Shown one piece after another: positions 31,499 to 42,994 of a DNA stretch of 64,000 nt (positions are counted from its first letter, which is position 1; the number at the start of each line of letters is the position of its first letter). The DNA is from Eutreptiella sp. 'Long Island Sound 2002'. Its lineage: Eukaryota > Euglenozoa > Euglenophyceae > Eutreptiales > Eutreptiaceae. The notes under the pieces are model-generated. The model worked only from the letters and a program-made list of their open reading frames with translations, was not told the origin of the DNA and searched no databases. The translations under genes were made by a program, and so were the position numbers. The stretch lies in NCBI GenBank assembly GCA_964036045.1, contig OZ038384.1, positions 28,811,771 to 28,875,770 of the forward strand. The letters run 5' to 3'.

Positions 31499-32500
31499 CT
31501 ACGGGGAGACGGGGGAGCGGGAGCGGGACCGGCGGTGGTGGCGGTCGTCCCGCTGGGGGGAGCCATCGGAGTCTGCCATCACTGTTATCCTGGTAGGCAT
31601 GCGAGGTGGCAGGTGCGCCCTTCCCACTACCCCCTGGTGCATCAGTGCCGTGCCGTGGGCGGTGCCGTGCGGTGCTCTGCGGGAGGGGGGGGGGGGAGGG
31701 GGTGGGGGGCCGGCTGTGGCGTCAGCCCCGCACGGGCAGGGGCCGGCGGCCATCCATCGGCATTGGGAGGGGAGGCGGGGGAGCCACGCGGCCCACGCGT
31801 CGCGCCACAGCCCCCAGTCTGGGGCGGGGCCCAGGGCCCTGGGCCCCCGAGGGTCGTCGGATGGTGCCGGGGGGAGCCGCACTAGGTGGACCCCCGTAAC
31901 GGCGGTGGCCTCCTGTGTTCGCAGGAAGGTGTGTACCCCGTCCCGCGCGGCGGGCGCCGGGAGGGGGGGGCGGGGTACGGGTGCTGCCCCATAGAGGTGG
32001 GTGGGGGTGATCCCCAGGACTCGTTCCGGGTCCCCGCGGGTCGCGATGACGAGGAGGAGCAGGGGGGTGCCAGGGCACTCTTGCCAGAGGACCTGCCCCC
32101 TGTGGTCGGCACCCCTGGTTCTGAAGAGGGCGGGGGACAGGTCTGGGTTGGCCCAGCCGCGGGGCGCGTGTGTCGCCGACGGGAGGGTGGGGCACCAGGT
32201 GGGCTCCCTGGAAAACGCCTCGCATACGATGGCGTACGGGGGGGTCGGCCTGGTGCCGTTGTACACCGGGTTGGTCGGCCGGGGGCGGGCGGGCGCCTCG
32301 TCCGCGCCTTCCACGAACACCGTGATTTCGCCCACCTCCAGGTCCTCGTCTGGTGGGTGTAGAAGGTTGAGCGCCGCATCCAGCTCGGACACTCCCCCCG
32401 GGTATGTGGCCCGCGCCTGGTTCAGGTACGGGGCCGCTTCCCCGGGGTAGCGCGTCCTGAGGGCGTGCAGCAGGGCTGGGGCGCTGCTGCGGAGGGACAT
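31499..32500 (-). pseudogene. LINE segment, unknown domain with Arg/Ser tail
   Basis: 333 codons beginning MSLRSSAPALLHAL. It has a well-mixed, globular composition (ELDAALNLLHPPDEDLEVGEITVFVEGAD), then a Pro run and an Arg/Ser tail (HHRRSRSRSPVSP) before TAG. It overlaps the end of the 32870 frame, so either a frameshift or a second start is used. I cannot assign a function. Confidence 0.5.
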
Positions 32501-32501
32501 G

Positions 32502-32870
32502 GCGGACCCCCGTCAGCTGCAGGGTATCCCCCATGGACAGGGGCCGGCCTGACCGGTTGGACTCGTGCCGCTCCATCCAGTGCCCGTAGAGGGCCGCCTC
32601 CGGGCTGATGAGCCCCGGCTGGACGGTGTTCACGATCCGGTCCATCGCCGGGAGCAGCGTAGGGGTTCCTGCTCCGTTCAGGGCGCGGACAGCCGGGAGG
32701 GCGGTCTCGTTGAGGAAAGCCCTCCCACTGCCTGTCAGGTCACGCCGTGCGGCAGCGTGCGTTTCGTGAGCCTTCACCACCGCGTCCGCCACCAGGCCCC
32801 GGACAGCCGCCTCCTGCGCTTTGCGGCGGGCCCTGGCGTGTCCCGGCCCATTCCCTCGTCGGCGTGGCAT
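32502..32870 (-). pseudogene. basic N-terminal segment of the LINE's last protein
   Basis: It starts MPRRRGNGPGHARARRKAQEA, a basic stretch, and continues with TALPAVRALNGAGTPTLLPAMDRIVNTV. The useful part ends near 32502, where the neighbouring frame takes over. An in-frame TGA at 32910 separates it from the upstream segment, so it may be a separate third ORF. Confidence 0.45.
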
Positions 32871-32909
32871 GGTACTGCGGGCTCTGCAAAGGGCGGCGGC
32901 GGGTGGGGG

Positions 32910-33847
32910 TCAGGGCGCGAACACGTGCAACAGGTGCGCAACGGATGTGGGGTCCCGCAGGTGCACGTGGATCCACAGAAGGGCAGCGCCCGCGGGGCCC
33001 GCGCGTTTGTGTGAGGGGGCGTGTGCCCCCTCGATGCGCCGGTGCAGGGTCTCCTCCTCTGTGCGCCTGCGCGGGCCTGCGGGAGGTTCGGGCCAGGGGC
33101 ACGCGGCCACCTGGGCGCACCGCGCGCACTTGTTAGCGCCTGTCGACGCTGCGGAGGACACCGTGTCACATCCCCCGCAGAGACGGCAGGTGTGTGGGAG
33201 GTGGGAGGGCGGCGACCAAGGGTCGAGATGGCGGAGCCAGAGGTCGTCCCACCTCTGCCGGACGGGGTCCCGGATCTCCAGCGGGCGGGCGCGGACGCGG
33301 CGCCGGTAGTCCCTGCCGAGCGTCTTCCGCTGGACCTCCCGCCACGTGTCGTCGGGGAGAATCCCGTGGCCGTGGAAGGCGGCGATGAGGTCGTCCCACG
33401 CCGGGCAGGGGTGCCCCTGGGGGGGGGTTGCCATGTACACGTGGTGCCCGGTGAGGTGGGGCGTCAGCACATCCCATTGGCACCCGTTCGCGGCGTCCCG
33501 GTGGAGGAGGGCCAGTAGGGTGCCGTCTGCTACTGCCTTCCATCACACTCGCAGCCCTTCGCATCCGTCCAGCTCCTGGCGCAGCGCGGCTGCAATGTCG
33601 GTGGGGAGCATGAGGAACAAGGGCCCCTGGGTGTCGCCCAGCCGGGACAGGGCGTCGTCGTATACTAGCCCCCCAGCTTTGAAGTGCGCCACGGCGAGCT
33701 GGGCGGCCCCGTCCTCTGGGGGGTGCCACCGGACGGTGGCCGCGGCGTGTCCCCATTTGCGTATCTCCGTAGCCCGGAGTACGTTGGCGGCGTGAAGGAC
33801 GATGTGGGGGGGGGAGGGGTGTCCTGACGTGTGAGGACACGTCCCCA
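32910..33847 (-). pseudogene. C-terminal extension of the LINE polyprotein with Cys-rich motif
   Basis: The coding-like text follows the RT/RNase H frame after a shift (PHIVLHAANVLRATEIRKWG), is cut by TGA at about 33543, and continues in the same frame to a TGA at 32910. It contains CRLCGGCD and CARC, a plausible zinc-binding cluster, and many Trp and His residues. No known family. Confidence 0.5.
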
Positions 33848-33849
33848 GT

Positions 33850-36800
33850 TCATCCTGTTTGCCGCCCTGGGGCCGCTTGCAGCCATTCCCCCGTCCCCGC
33901 GTCCCACGGGTGGTCAGGTCCCGCCCCGCGGATCACGGTGGGTCTCGGCCAGGTGTCCGGCCCCCTTCCCTCGAGCGGGATGGCGGCGTATCCTTGCGCA
34001 GGGGTCTCCGGTGCGCGCGTGGCGGCACACCACCGGCTCCACTCGCGCGCCCATTCCTCACCCACTATGCGCGCCTCCCACGCGGTCATGGAGCCGCGCG
34101 CGATGATCCACGGCGGGAAGAGGGCGTCTTGTAGGTGCTTCGAGAACCCCCCCGGCAGGTCCTGGTACAGTTGGGGGCCCTCTTGTGGCGGGCACTCCAG
34201 AGTGCCATTTACGACACGGAGCGAGGCTACGAAGTCCTTGTCAGGGCGCGGCGGAGGGGGAGGGTGGTCGCCCTCTGCCGCAGTGAGCCATCGGTGTGCC
34301 CGGGCCGCCGCGCTTAGGGGCTCGCGGAGGAGTTGCTCCAGCTGGTGGTTGCGAAGCTCCCATGCGAAGTCCCGCAGCCGGAGCAAGTGGTGGAGGAATT
34401 CGTCGACAGAGGTCCCTCCGGGCGGGTGGTAGCGGGCTATAGCGCGGAGCTGCGCCTCCGCGTCCTCGGGCACCAGTCCGGAGCAGAAGACTTCCGTCCA
34501 TGTGGTGCCTGCGGAGCGCCACCAGGCCACCCACAGGGCTTTGTCCCCGGGTGGGAGGTGGCGGGCCGCCTCGTGTACCGCCTGGCGGTAGTGGTGCCAG
34601 AGGAGCCGTGAGTGGGCGCACCCCACGTGCATGTGCACCGGGGTCTCCTCCGGGCCGCCGCACAGGAGGCACGGTTGTGGGACGACGGCGACGCTGGAGA
34701 GCCGCTCCTTACGGACGCAGAGCCTGCGCTGCACCGGCGTGTGGCAGTCTCGGGCCCGCAGCGCCCGGCGGTTGGTGGCCGTTGCGGTGAGGTCCCGGGC
34801 GTGGACATAGGTTGTGGCATGGGCCGCGCCAAAAGGTGTGTGTCCCCGGTGCGTCAGCGCATGGTCCGCCTGCGCCCGCTGCGCGACTCCGTCGAGCGCC
34901 CGCATCGTGGGGGCCTGTAGATCGAGGTGGCCGTCACGGCCGGCGACAATGAGCTGGGCCCGGCCAGGGTCCGGGGGCGTGTTCTGCAGGACAGTGTCCC
35001 GGGACGCCGCCCAGTCCGCCTTGTGCAGTAGGGCGTCACTGTGGTGCGAGGTGGCTCGGACGTACCAGAACGGGTGCCCGGCGTGTCGCCCTCGCGCGCA
35101 CAGGCCGTCATGGAGCCACTGCAGGGGCATCTGGTTGACCACCTTCGCCGCGCCCGCGGGGACCCCCGTGGTCCGCTCGCGATCTGCGTGCCGCAGGAGG
35201 TGGAGGATGACTTCAGGGTCCATCGTGTGGACCCATGGTCGGTGGGCACCGTATTGTAAGGAGAGGGAGGCGGCCACCCCCTCTCTGTTGGGCACCGTGC
35301 CCGAGCTGGCCAACGCCCATGTGCGGGTGAGGTTGGCGGCGAGAGCGACGCTGGTGGCGTGTTTGCAGGGTCCGCCCCCGGACGCGTCGGAAGAGGTGTG
35401 GCTCCAGGCCTCCGGGATCCAGTAGTACCCGGTGGGGCTGAGCCACCCCGCGTTGAGGTCGGTGGAGTGCCACCGGACGTAGGGGTGGCTGGGGGTCAGT
35501 TGGTCCACGCTCAGCGCCCTGGTGTCGCCGGGACTGATCGCCGGATGCTCCCGCAGCCGGATCTCTGCTCCGGCGATCGTGCTTCCCCAGGACCGAAGTG
35601 CCGTCACATGTTCCATGAGCCACGCCGCGCCTCCGCGCTGGTGCACCACCAGGTTTCCCGTGTCCTCCGGCTGGTCCTCCAGGGCGTGCACTGCCATGTG
35701 TGGGTCGTGCAGCACCCCTGTAGCTACCAGCAGGGCGGTGCCACGAGGGAGTCCACGGGGTTTGGGCTGGCCTGCCCCCACCTGCACTATTACCCACTCG
35801 GCCCGGAGCTGCGCTTGCCCCGCCGCTTGGGTGCATTGGTCGTCCGTGGTCAGCAACCACAACGGCTTCGGCGCGTGGGGCGGGGGGCGCAGGGGCTCGG
35901 GCCATGCCACATCCGCGTTAGGCTCTTGGTGCTCGCTTTCCGCGAGTACGTCGTGGAGGATGTACATGAGGGCCGCCGGCAGGTGGTACGCCGCCCCCCG
36001 CGTGGGGGGGGATAGGCCGCCCCGGCGGCAGTAGCCCCCGACGTGGAGGTGCAGGCCGTCCGGAGTCATCGGTGGGCGGGTGTGGGCGTCCTGCTTAGCC
36101 CCCGTGGGGTGGACGAGTCTCAGGCGGGGGTCCCGCGTGCCGGTGGTGTGGAAGAGGTGGACCAAGGCGTCGCGCCACCCGGGGTGGTTGGTGGGCTCCT
36201 GCTCGCGGCGGCAATAGTGGAGGTGTTCATCGGCGCATTGGTTGAGGCATTCCTGCACCGCCGTCGGCCACGGGTCGTCGTTGTCGGGGAAGGGGTGACA
36301 GGGCCCTTGGTGTCCATGCCACGGCGTTGTGTGCGGCACCGTCAGGCGGCACGTGTCGCGGTGTCGCAGCTTGGCGGTGCGCAGCGTGACGATGTTGCCC
36401 GGCGGGGACTGCAGTTGGACATGGGCCGCCCTGGGGCACGCGATGGTGTTGTACAGCCCCACTCCCTGGGCGGCAAGGGCCTGGGGTATGCGGTGGACCC
36501 AGTCAGCCCCCGCTAGAGTCGCGAGCTCCGGGACGGGGTAGTGCACCTCGGGACATATGCCATGCACGCCGGCTATTTCCCAGAACATCCTGGTGACCTC
36601 GGCGCGCACGGAGGTTGAGCGGTGGTGGACGAGTGTACCCACGAGGGCCACCGCTGCCTGCTGGCACCGCGTTGGCACCTGTGTGAGCCCCAGGGTCCGG
36701 TCATCCTGCAGGCTGTCCCGCGAGGCGTCGAAGGCGTACAGCGCCCTGTTCTTCGCGACCTGGACCGTGATGTGGTCCAGGTGGCGTGCAGTGTCGGAGT

Positions 36801-37140
36801 CGTCGGCGATGAAAGGGGCGACGTACTGCGTCACCCCCCCGAGGATCGCCAGGATGACGTCCTGCACCACTTTCGGTGGCGCGAGGGTGTTGAGGCACCA
36901 GTGGTGCACCGCCGCCAGGCGTAGCCGGTGCTTGCGCTGCAGGGAGAACCCCCCGTCCGGCTGCAGCTGGAGTCCCAGATAGGGGACGGAGTCCGCCGCT
37001 GGTACCCAGTGCGATGGGTTTTCCAGGTGGGGACAGAGGCGCAGCCGCAGGCCCCGGACCCCCTCAGTGGTGGCCATGGCGCACTTGCGGAGGTCGAGCT
37101 CCATGCCCATCATCCCCAGGTATGCGGCCACCGCCTCCAC
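33850..37140 (-). pseudogene. LINE RT C-terminal part, RNase H and CCHC motif
   Basis: 1096 open codons, ending in TGA. Residues 1-110 are the end of the RT (GMELDLRKCAMATT, then YLGLQL at 54-59, the last RT block and thumb). An RNase H domain lies at about 580-715: Asp585 in SDASGGG, Glu620 in NREGVAA, Asp641 in TMDPEVILHLL, then TSHHSDALLHKADWAAS. A CCHC motif, C-x2-C-x8-H-x4-C, is at 824-841. The catalytic RT motifs that should precede YLG are absent from this frame and from the preceding segment. Confidence 0.8.
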
Positions 37141-37501
37141 GCCGCTGCGCCATGAACAGTGGGGGGCCTGTGTTGGAGCCAGGGAGTGCCCCTTGCTGCC
37201 AGTCGCTGACCACTCTGTGCCGTGTGAGCACTTCCGTGATGCGCTGGGTGAGGGGGCCCGTGAGCAGCTTCATGTCCAGCTGGCCCAGGGCTATGGGCCT
37301 GTAGTCGTCCGGTACCTTGGGGCTGAGCCAGATGTGCGCGTCCCTCCAGTGCATCGGCGGCCAAGAGCCCCGGAGAATGGCCCGGTAGGAGTGGACCAGG
37401 AGCCACTGGACGGGTGCGGAGAGGGCCTTGATGAGACGGGCCTCCACGTGGTTGGGACCTGGGGCCTTGCCATCGGCCTTGTCCAGGGCGGACTGCAGGT
37501 C
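37141..37501 (-). pseudogene. LINE RT N-terminal (finger) part
   Basis: The frame follows a TAG at 37502-37504 and reads GKAPGPNHVEARLIKAL, DDYRPIALGQLDMKLL and DWQQGALPGSNTG, the standard LINE RT opening blocks. It breaks after LFMAQR, where the text of the downstream frame resumes far beyond the expected catalytic region. Confidence 0.8.
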
Positions 37502-38473
37502 CTACATGGAGTACTGCTGAACCTGTGTCCAGGCCCCTTCAGGGACCCGGGGGACATGGCGGCCAAGGACTGCCTGGAAGCCTGGGAGGTCCACCGGGCG
37601 TTTGTCATACATTTCTCGCCAGAAGGCGCGAACTGCGAACAGCATGTCGTGGGCCTCCGTGAGGAGCGTTTGGGTGTTGGGGACCCGCACGTTCCAGAGG
37701 CCTGACGGGCCCGGGGCGTCTACCTCTATGGCTCCCCGCACGGCCTTCCATCGCTGGGCGATGTCGGGGGCGTGGTGGCGCCAGAAGTCCTTGATGGCGC
37801 GCTTGCGGTTTGCCGCCAGGAGTGCGCGGAGTTCGCAAATGTCCTCCTCGAGGGCGGCTGCTTGCCTCTCCAGCTCCTCCTGGAGCTGGCCCTGTGTGGT
37901 CGGGCGGAACCCGGGCGACGCACCCCGCAGCTCCTCCGCGAGCCGGAGCGCCGCCTCGGACCGGATGCCATGCCGTGCCGCGTCCGCTTGGTACACCGCC
38001 GGCGCGCACACTGCCAGGGCGTCATAGCTGAGGACCGCCGCCTGGAGCCGCTTTCCGCTCTCCGGGGGGTCCCCCTCCGCCGGGTCTGTCCCCGCCGGGG
38101 ACGGCTGCCGGCGTCCCACCACAAGCACCAGGGCGTCATGCGTCGCGTGGAGGTGTTCGAACACCTTGTCCACCGCGGCCGCGGGCGTGGACCCGTAGGC
38201 GTGCTGCTCTGCGGGACCCAGCCAGGGCGCCAGGGAGGGTTCATCCTGCGCGGCAGTGACCGCCGCCCACAGGCAGTGTTGGACGGGCGCGGCCTTGGCG
38301 TCGTACGGGAGGAGGCGGCCCTCCGTGTGGCTGTAGGGGGTGGGCACTGCCGCGCGCCCCGCTGCGCTGAGGAGGCCCGGCAGGGCCAGGCGGACCGGGA
38401 GGTGGTCCGAGCTGATCACCTGGGGGTGTGCCATGCTGCGAGCCCAGACGCTTTCCCGCAGGGACCACGGCAA
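37502..38473 (-). pseudogene. LINE endonuclease end and linker to RT
   Basis: It begins with the last APE endonuclease block (ISSDHLPVRLALPG, the SDH motif), followed by a long helical linker (EELERQAAALEEDICELRAL; RAIKDFWRHHAPDIAQRW). It ends in TAG, and the RT follows in the same frame. Confidence 0.8.
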
Positions 38474-39353
38474 GAGGGGGCTCGTTGACCAGGAAGGTGT
38501 CCACCCTGTGCCGGGACTGGTGGAGCGTGGGGGTCATGTCCTCCTCGCCGCCTGTCGTGGCCTTCTGGAAACCGCCGGCCTCCCAGCCCGCTCGGAAGTG
38601 CTCCGTGGCCGGGTTGGTGGTGGCATCCATGTAGATGTTGGTGTCGCCGGCGATGACCACGGGGTGTCTCCCACCGAGGCTGCGTGCCGTAGCATACATT
38701 TGTATGTCGCCCCAGAACGCCGCCCGTCCCGACGACGGGGAGCGGCCTGCTTGTGGCCCGTGGACGTTGATGAGGGTGGGGCCTCCCCTGTCCGTGCGGA
38801 TCTCCAGGGCCGCGGCCTTCCCGGGGACGATTTTCGTGAAACTGAGCACCTCGTGCTCCGCCACGTACTTGCTGCTGACCGCGGTGAGGAGGCCCCCTCC
38901 TCTCGAGGTGGAAGTGGCTCCCGTCTCCGCCAGCCGGCTGCTGAAGAAGGGGGTGTACCCCTTGTCCCGGAGCGCCGCGGCCACGTGCATCTCCTGCGCC
39001 CGGGTGGTGATCCCTGTTTCCTGGAGCATGATGGCAAAGCCCCCCTCCTGAGGTAGCATGCCGGTGATGAGGTGCTCCTTGTCGGTTCAGGCCGCCGGCC
39101 CCCGGCGCCGCCGGAGCGTGTCCTGGAGGGACCAGTCTGGCGGTACGAGGACGTTGCGCAGGTTCCACGAGAGGAGCCACAGGGCGTCGCCCGACATGTC
39201 CTCCTGGAGGCAGCTATCCCGCATCGGCATCGCCGCTGGGTCCACTGGCGCAGCCAGGGCCTCCGGGTGCGCCAGGTGGTCCATGGAGTTCGAGCCCGTT
39301 CCCACCGGGGCCCACAGGGGGGCCAGGGGGGCCAGGGGAGCCAGGGGGCCCAT
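38430..39353 (-). pseudogene. LINE APE-type endonuclease
   Basis: This is the enzyme that would nick the target DNA for target-primed reverse transcription. Blocks in order: LLSWNLRNVL, an in-frame TGA at about 39084-39086, IMLQETGI, GGGLLTAV, INVHGPQAG, VVIAGDTNIYMD and HRVDTFLV. The final SDH block is in another frame at 38473, so an indel lies near 38450. The residue set (Glu in QETG, Asp/Asn in GDTN) is that of AP-endonuclease-like LINE enzymes. Confidence 0.85.
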
Positions 39354-41716
39354 GGGGGGGCCAGTCCCGCGGGGATGGACCCTGGTTGGGCCGCACCGCC
39401 GGTCCCCGGGGCCGCCCCGGGTGCCTCCTCATCGCCGTCTGCGTGGTCGGCGGCCTGGAGCTGGGGGCGCCGGGCGTACAGGGCGTGCCATGGGGACCTC
39501 CGTGCCCTCCCTTGCACGATGTTGGAGGCCGCCTCCTTGTCGTCCACGGGGGCTGCAGCGTGCACCGGGTGCCACGCCAGGTGTTCCAGCATTGCCCCGC
39601 TTGTGTAGTACTTGTCTGCACACAGGGGGCATTTCGTTGGTTCCGTGGCCCCTCGCGCCGGGGGGAGCGGCACCGACTTCCGGATGGCGCCCTCCGCCGC
39701 TGGTTCGAAGGGCAGGTTGGCCAGTGGAACCGTGTGTGGCGCCAGTGTGCGGCCCGGGGCCGCCGCATCGAGGGCTCGTGTCGCGGGCGCGGGCCCGAGA
39801 CTCCGGATGGCATCACGCTGCGCATCTGCTTGCAGCCACGTTTGCCAGTGTGTGGAGCCGATTTGGCGGTCGGGTTGGCCCCTCCATCGCAGGTCGTGGA
39901 AGGCCTGTAGCCAGTGGTACACTGTGGTCGGGACCGCCAGCTGGAGCTCTAGGTCAGCGGGGTGCGCCGCTGCCGGCCACACCCCCGGCCTCGCCGCCCG
40001 GGCGTTGTCCCTCAGCCTGACCTGGAGCAGGAGGGCGTGGTGTTTGCCCTCCCGCAGCACCTTGACGATCATGCGGGTACAGTCTGCCACGCGGACCACG
40101 GCTTCGGGCCCCGGCAGGCGCTCGGGGTCGCAGACGACGATGTGCGACTCCGCTGGGCTGAACATGCAGACCACCCACTGCGGGTTCTGCTGTCCCCGTT
40201 GGGCCACCGCCAGGGTAGCCGCCGGGCGGGCGTGCGTGATTGGCCCCGCGTGGAGGTCGAGGACGTCCGTGGCCCTGATGGCGTCTCCCTGCCACGCGGC
40301 CCGTAGATGCTCCTCCTGGTCGGGGCTCCACACCAGTGCGGCTGGATTGACCCGTCCTGGTTCCTGCCTCTTGTTGGGGGCGCTGACGGTGTGTAGCAGG
40401 ACTGCCAGCGGCAAGGGGTCCGCCGAAATATAGTAGGCCTGGGTGGGCCCCTGCTGCCAGTCGACGTCGGGCAGGGGCGGGAATGCCCCTTGCCTGGCGG
40501 TGCTGAGCCAGACAGTCCAGCAGCCCCCGGCCAGGACGTGTGACCGGTACCCTCCGGCGTGGCCGTGCAGGATGGCCAGGTAGCCTGCCGTCTGCAGCAC
40601 CAGTGCCTCCCCCTGCTGAAGCCCGGGAGGGGGTGTGCCATCGCCCGCATCCTGTACGCGGGTGCGCCCGCGGAGTGTGGCGTACCACGGGTGTGGTGCA
40701 TCGCGCTGCGGCTCTTGTATGCTTCCCGCAATCTGCGCCGGGCCGTGGTGGTGGACGAAGCTCTCTCCGCCGTCCGCCAGCCGCGCCGCCGCGACGACGT
40801 ATAGCTGCTCCGCCTTGAGGGGTGCCGTCGGCGCGTGCGTTGCGGCCGGCCGGCGGGGCTGCGTGTCGCGGCAGGGGACGTGGGGCAGCAGTTGCGCCGG
40901 CCACGCCGCCACGGGACCCATGGTGACAGCCGCGACCGCGGACGCCAGCGCCGTGCGGTCCGCCGGTCTGTACTGCCGGAGCCCCGTGGTATCTCGAGAG
41001 AGGTGCCTGCAGGCTGCCATCCAGGCCAACGCTCCGCAGTTTGTGACGTCTGGTTCGGCACCATCCGCGCCGTCGCGTCCCCTTTGTTGTACCGTGGTTG
41101 CGGTGTCGAGCGGGGGGCCCTGCTGCAGCGCCTCCGGGCCCTGCCCCGGCGAGAGGGCGGGCGGGACTGGCTGCGGGAAGCCCTGCGCGCCTCGGTGCTC
41201 CGGCCGCGTGTGGTACGGGTTTTGCCGGCGGTGTTCCGAGGCCGCCCGTGGTAGGAAGAGGAGTTGGTGTAGGTACCAGTGGCCTTCCGCGGCAGACGGG
41301 TTGCGGAGCGTTAGCCACTGTTCCACCACGCCTCCCGGGTGCGCGGCCTCAACGCGGCGCTGCAACCCCAGGCGGCCTAGGCGGTTGGACGTGCCCGCGG
41401 GTGGGATGTGGGTCTGCGGGTAAACCACCCGCAGCGGCTCCAGCGCCAGGTCTAGCACCTCGTCGTTGAGCTGCTCCGTGAGAGCCGACGCCCTGTGCAG
41501 GGCGTGGCGGACCCCGGGTGTGGGGGCCGTGAGCTGTTCGAGCACCGGCCCTGGCGGGTACCGTGCAGCCGGGTTCGTTGGCCACTCCCTGGTGTGGCTC
41601 AGTATGGCCCTCCATACGTCCCTCGTAAAGGCGTGTTGCGGGGCCAAAGAGGGGACCATCCGTAGGAGGCGCTGGCACGCCGGCGGCGATCACATGGGCT
41701 GTGGGGCTGCCGCGGT
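39330..41716 (-). pseudogene. LINE pre-endonuclease region with C2H2 zinc finger
   Basis: A long frame continuing ORF1 in phase after TAG (41720) and TGA (about 41702). The text is globular (HGHAGGYRSHVLAGGCW, VVCMFSPAESHIVVCDPERL), with one classical C2H2 finger, C-x2-C-x12-H-x3-H (CPLCADKYYTSGAMLEHLAW, then H), near 39560-39630. Below about 39330 the frame is a shadow of the endonuclease. The shift happens in a GGGGCCAG-type minisatellite. Confidence 0.65.
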
Positions 41717-41719
41717 GAT

Positions 41720-42910
41720 CTACCTGCACGCCGTGCCGGGCACCATCGCCCCCCATTCCACGGCCCCCATGCCCTCGGCGTGGAGCAGCACCTGGCCCTG
41801 GACCAGGGGGAAATAGGGACTTGAGTGGCCGCCTCCTTCCTTCCACCGTACCCAGGCCGCCCCCGCCTGCAGGCTGCGGAGCAGGGCCACGCCGGGGAGG
41901 AGCGGCTGCGGGAAAGCCCCCTTGACGGCTTGAGTGGCGTGGGCCAAGGTGCCCATGGACAAATACCACAACGGGAGGACCCAGGGGCCCGGAAGCGGTT
42001 GCGCCTCCCCTGCGTCCCATTGCCACTCGGAGTCTGGCGGGGCGGCGCGGACCGTGCCCGTCTGCAGGAAGTGGCGTGCCCTCTTGTCGGGGTGCCGTTG
42101 GAGGGTTGCCGCGAGGCTGAGCCCCTCTGCCGCGGGTGCCACTGGGAGGCCGCCCCGGGGCCTGCGCCAGGGGTAATCCTGGTCGGCCGGCCAGGTGTGG
42201 AGGTCCCGTGCAATTTCCTCCGCGGTCCCTGTGGGGGCGTCCTCCGGTGCCAGGTGCCACATGACGGCGAGCACCGCCCACGTGGAGAAGGGCCACGCCC
42301 GTGGGGGGGTGTACACCTGGATGGTCCACTGTGGGCGCGCCCGCCGCACACGGGATGCGTGGAGCACCCCTCCGACCATGTCCGCCGCCAGGACCAGCAC
42401 CATTCCCGAGGGTTCCACAATTATCCCCTCCGCGGGTCCGCCGTGGCGCCCCCGGATGTGCAAGGCCACTGCCGCCTGTCCCGCGTGGGTGACTCGGTCG
42501 ACGGCCTCCTGGATGTTCATGCTGCCGCGTGCGGTGTCATCCAGGATCCAGCCCTGCGCCACCCCGTAGCGCAGGGCGGCGCGTGCGGCCGCGGGTCCCA
42601 CCTCGGGCAGCGCTCCGTCATTGGGGCCGGGCTGAGGGTGCTGTTTGGGGCACCAGCTTTCGCCGGTGCAGTGGCCCCGTTTCCACGCGGGGCAGAGGGT
42701 GGGCACGCTGCCCGCTGGGGGCACAGGTTCCGCGGGCGCGCTTCCCGTGGAGGGCTCTGGTACTCCCTCCAGGTCGGAGTCCGTGCCCGCGTCCCCTTGT
42801 GGGGGGTCTCCTTCGCCGTCTCTGAGTCCCAGCGCCCCGATGACCTCGTGTGCTGCGTCCAACGTCGGAGATCGGGGGCGTGCTTTGCGTGGGGCTGCGG
42901 GTTCCGCCAT
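41720..42910 (-). CDS. LINE ORF1, CCCH zinc-finger protein
   Basis: It starts at MAEPAAPRKARPRSP, the first ATG after the monomer array. Upstream open sequence to 43330 is array readthrough. A CCCH finger, C-x7-C-x5-C-x3-H (CPAWKRGHC, then C and H), sits near 42650-42696 and probably binds RNA, the usual ORF1 role. The remainder is a mixed globular region (AVALHIRGRHGGPAEG, WTIQVYTPPRAW). The frame ends in TAG, yet continues in phase into the next segment, so the protein may originally have been longer. Confidence 0.65.
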   Translation of the reverse strand: MAEPAAPRKARPRSPTLDAAHEVIGALGLRDGEGDPPQGDAGTDSDLEGVPEPSTGSAPAEPVPPAGSVPTLCPAWKRGHCTGESWCPKQHPQPGPNDGALPEVGPAAARAALRYGVAQGWILDDTARGSMNIQEAVDRVTHAGQAAVALHIRGRHGGPAEGIIVEPSGMVLVLAADMVGGVLHASRVRRARPQWTIQVYTPPRAWPFSTWAVLAVMWHLAPEDAPTGTAEEIARDLHTWPADQDYPWRRPRGGLPVAPAAEGLSLAATLQRHPDKRARHFLQTGTVRAAPPDSEWQWDAGEAQPLPGPWVLPLWYLSMGTLAHATQAVKGAFPQPLLPGVALLRSLQAGAAWVRWKEGGGHSSPYFPLVQGQVLLHAEGMGAVEWGAMVPGTACR

Positions 42911-42994
42911 TGTTGTGTCGCTGTGCCTAAGAGCAGGGGGTGGGGTGCGGATGTCTCGTGGCCGGTGCGTTGGTGTGTTGGTGTGTTGCTTGTG

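Larger units (their letters stand above)
29629..42910 (-). mobile_element. LINE with APE endonuclease, RT and RNase H, degenerate; interrupted by the chromovirus
   Basis: A non-LTR retrotransposon read from high to low coordinates: ORF1 with a CCCH zinc finger, a C2H2 zinc finger region, APE endonuclease, RT, RNase H, a CCHC motif and a long C-terminal part. Its 3' region continues at 12490-9827 beyond the inserted chromovirus. Several in-frame stops, frameshifts and a deletion in the RT make this copy inactive. The domain order APE-RT-RNase H fits I-like or RandI-like LINEs. The clade would need a phylogeny. Confidence 0.85.

Noticed and set aside
31502-32870. Restriction-like second endonuclease at the LINE C-terminus, as in Dualen/RandI elements
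   Set aside because: I looked for a PD-x-D/E-x-K type motif with a CCHC neighbour and could not see a convincing one.
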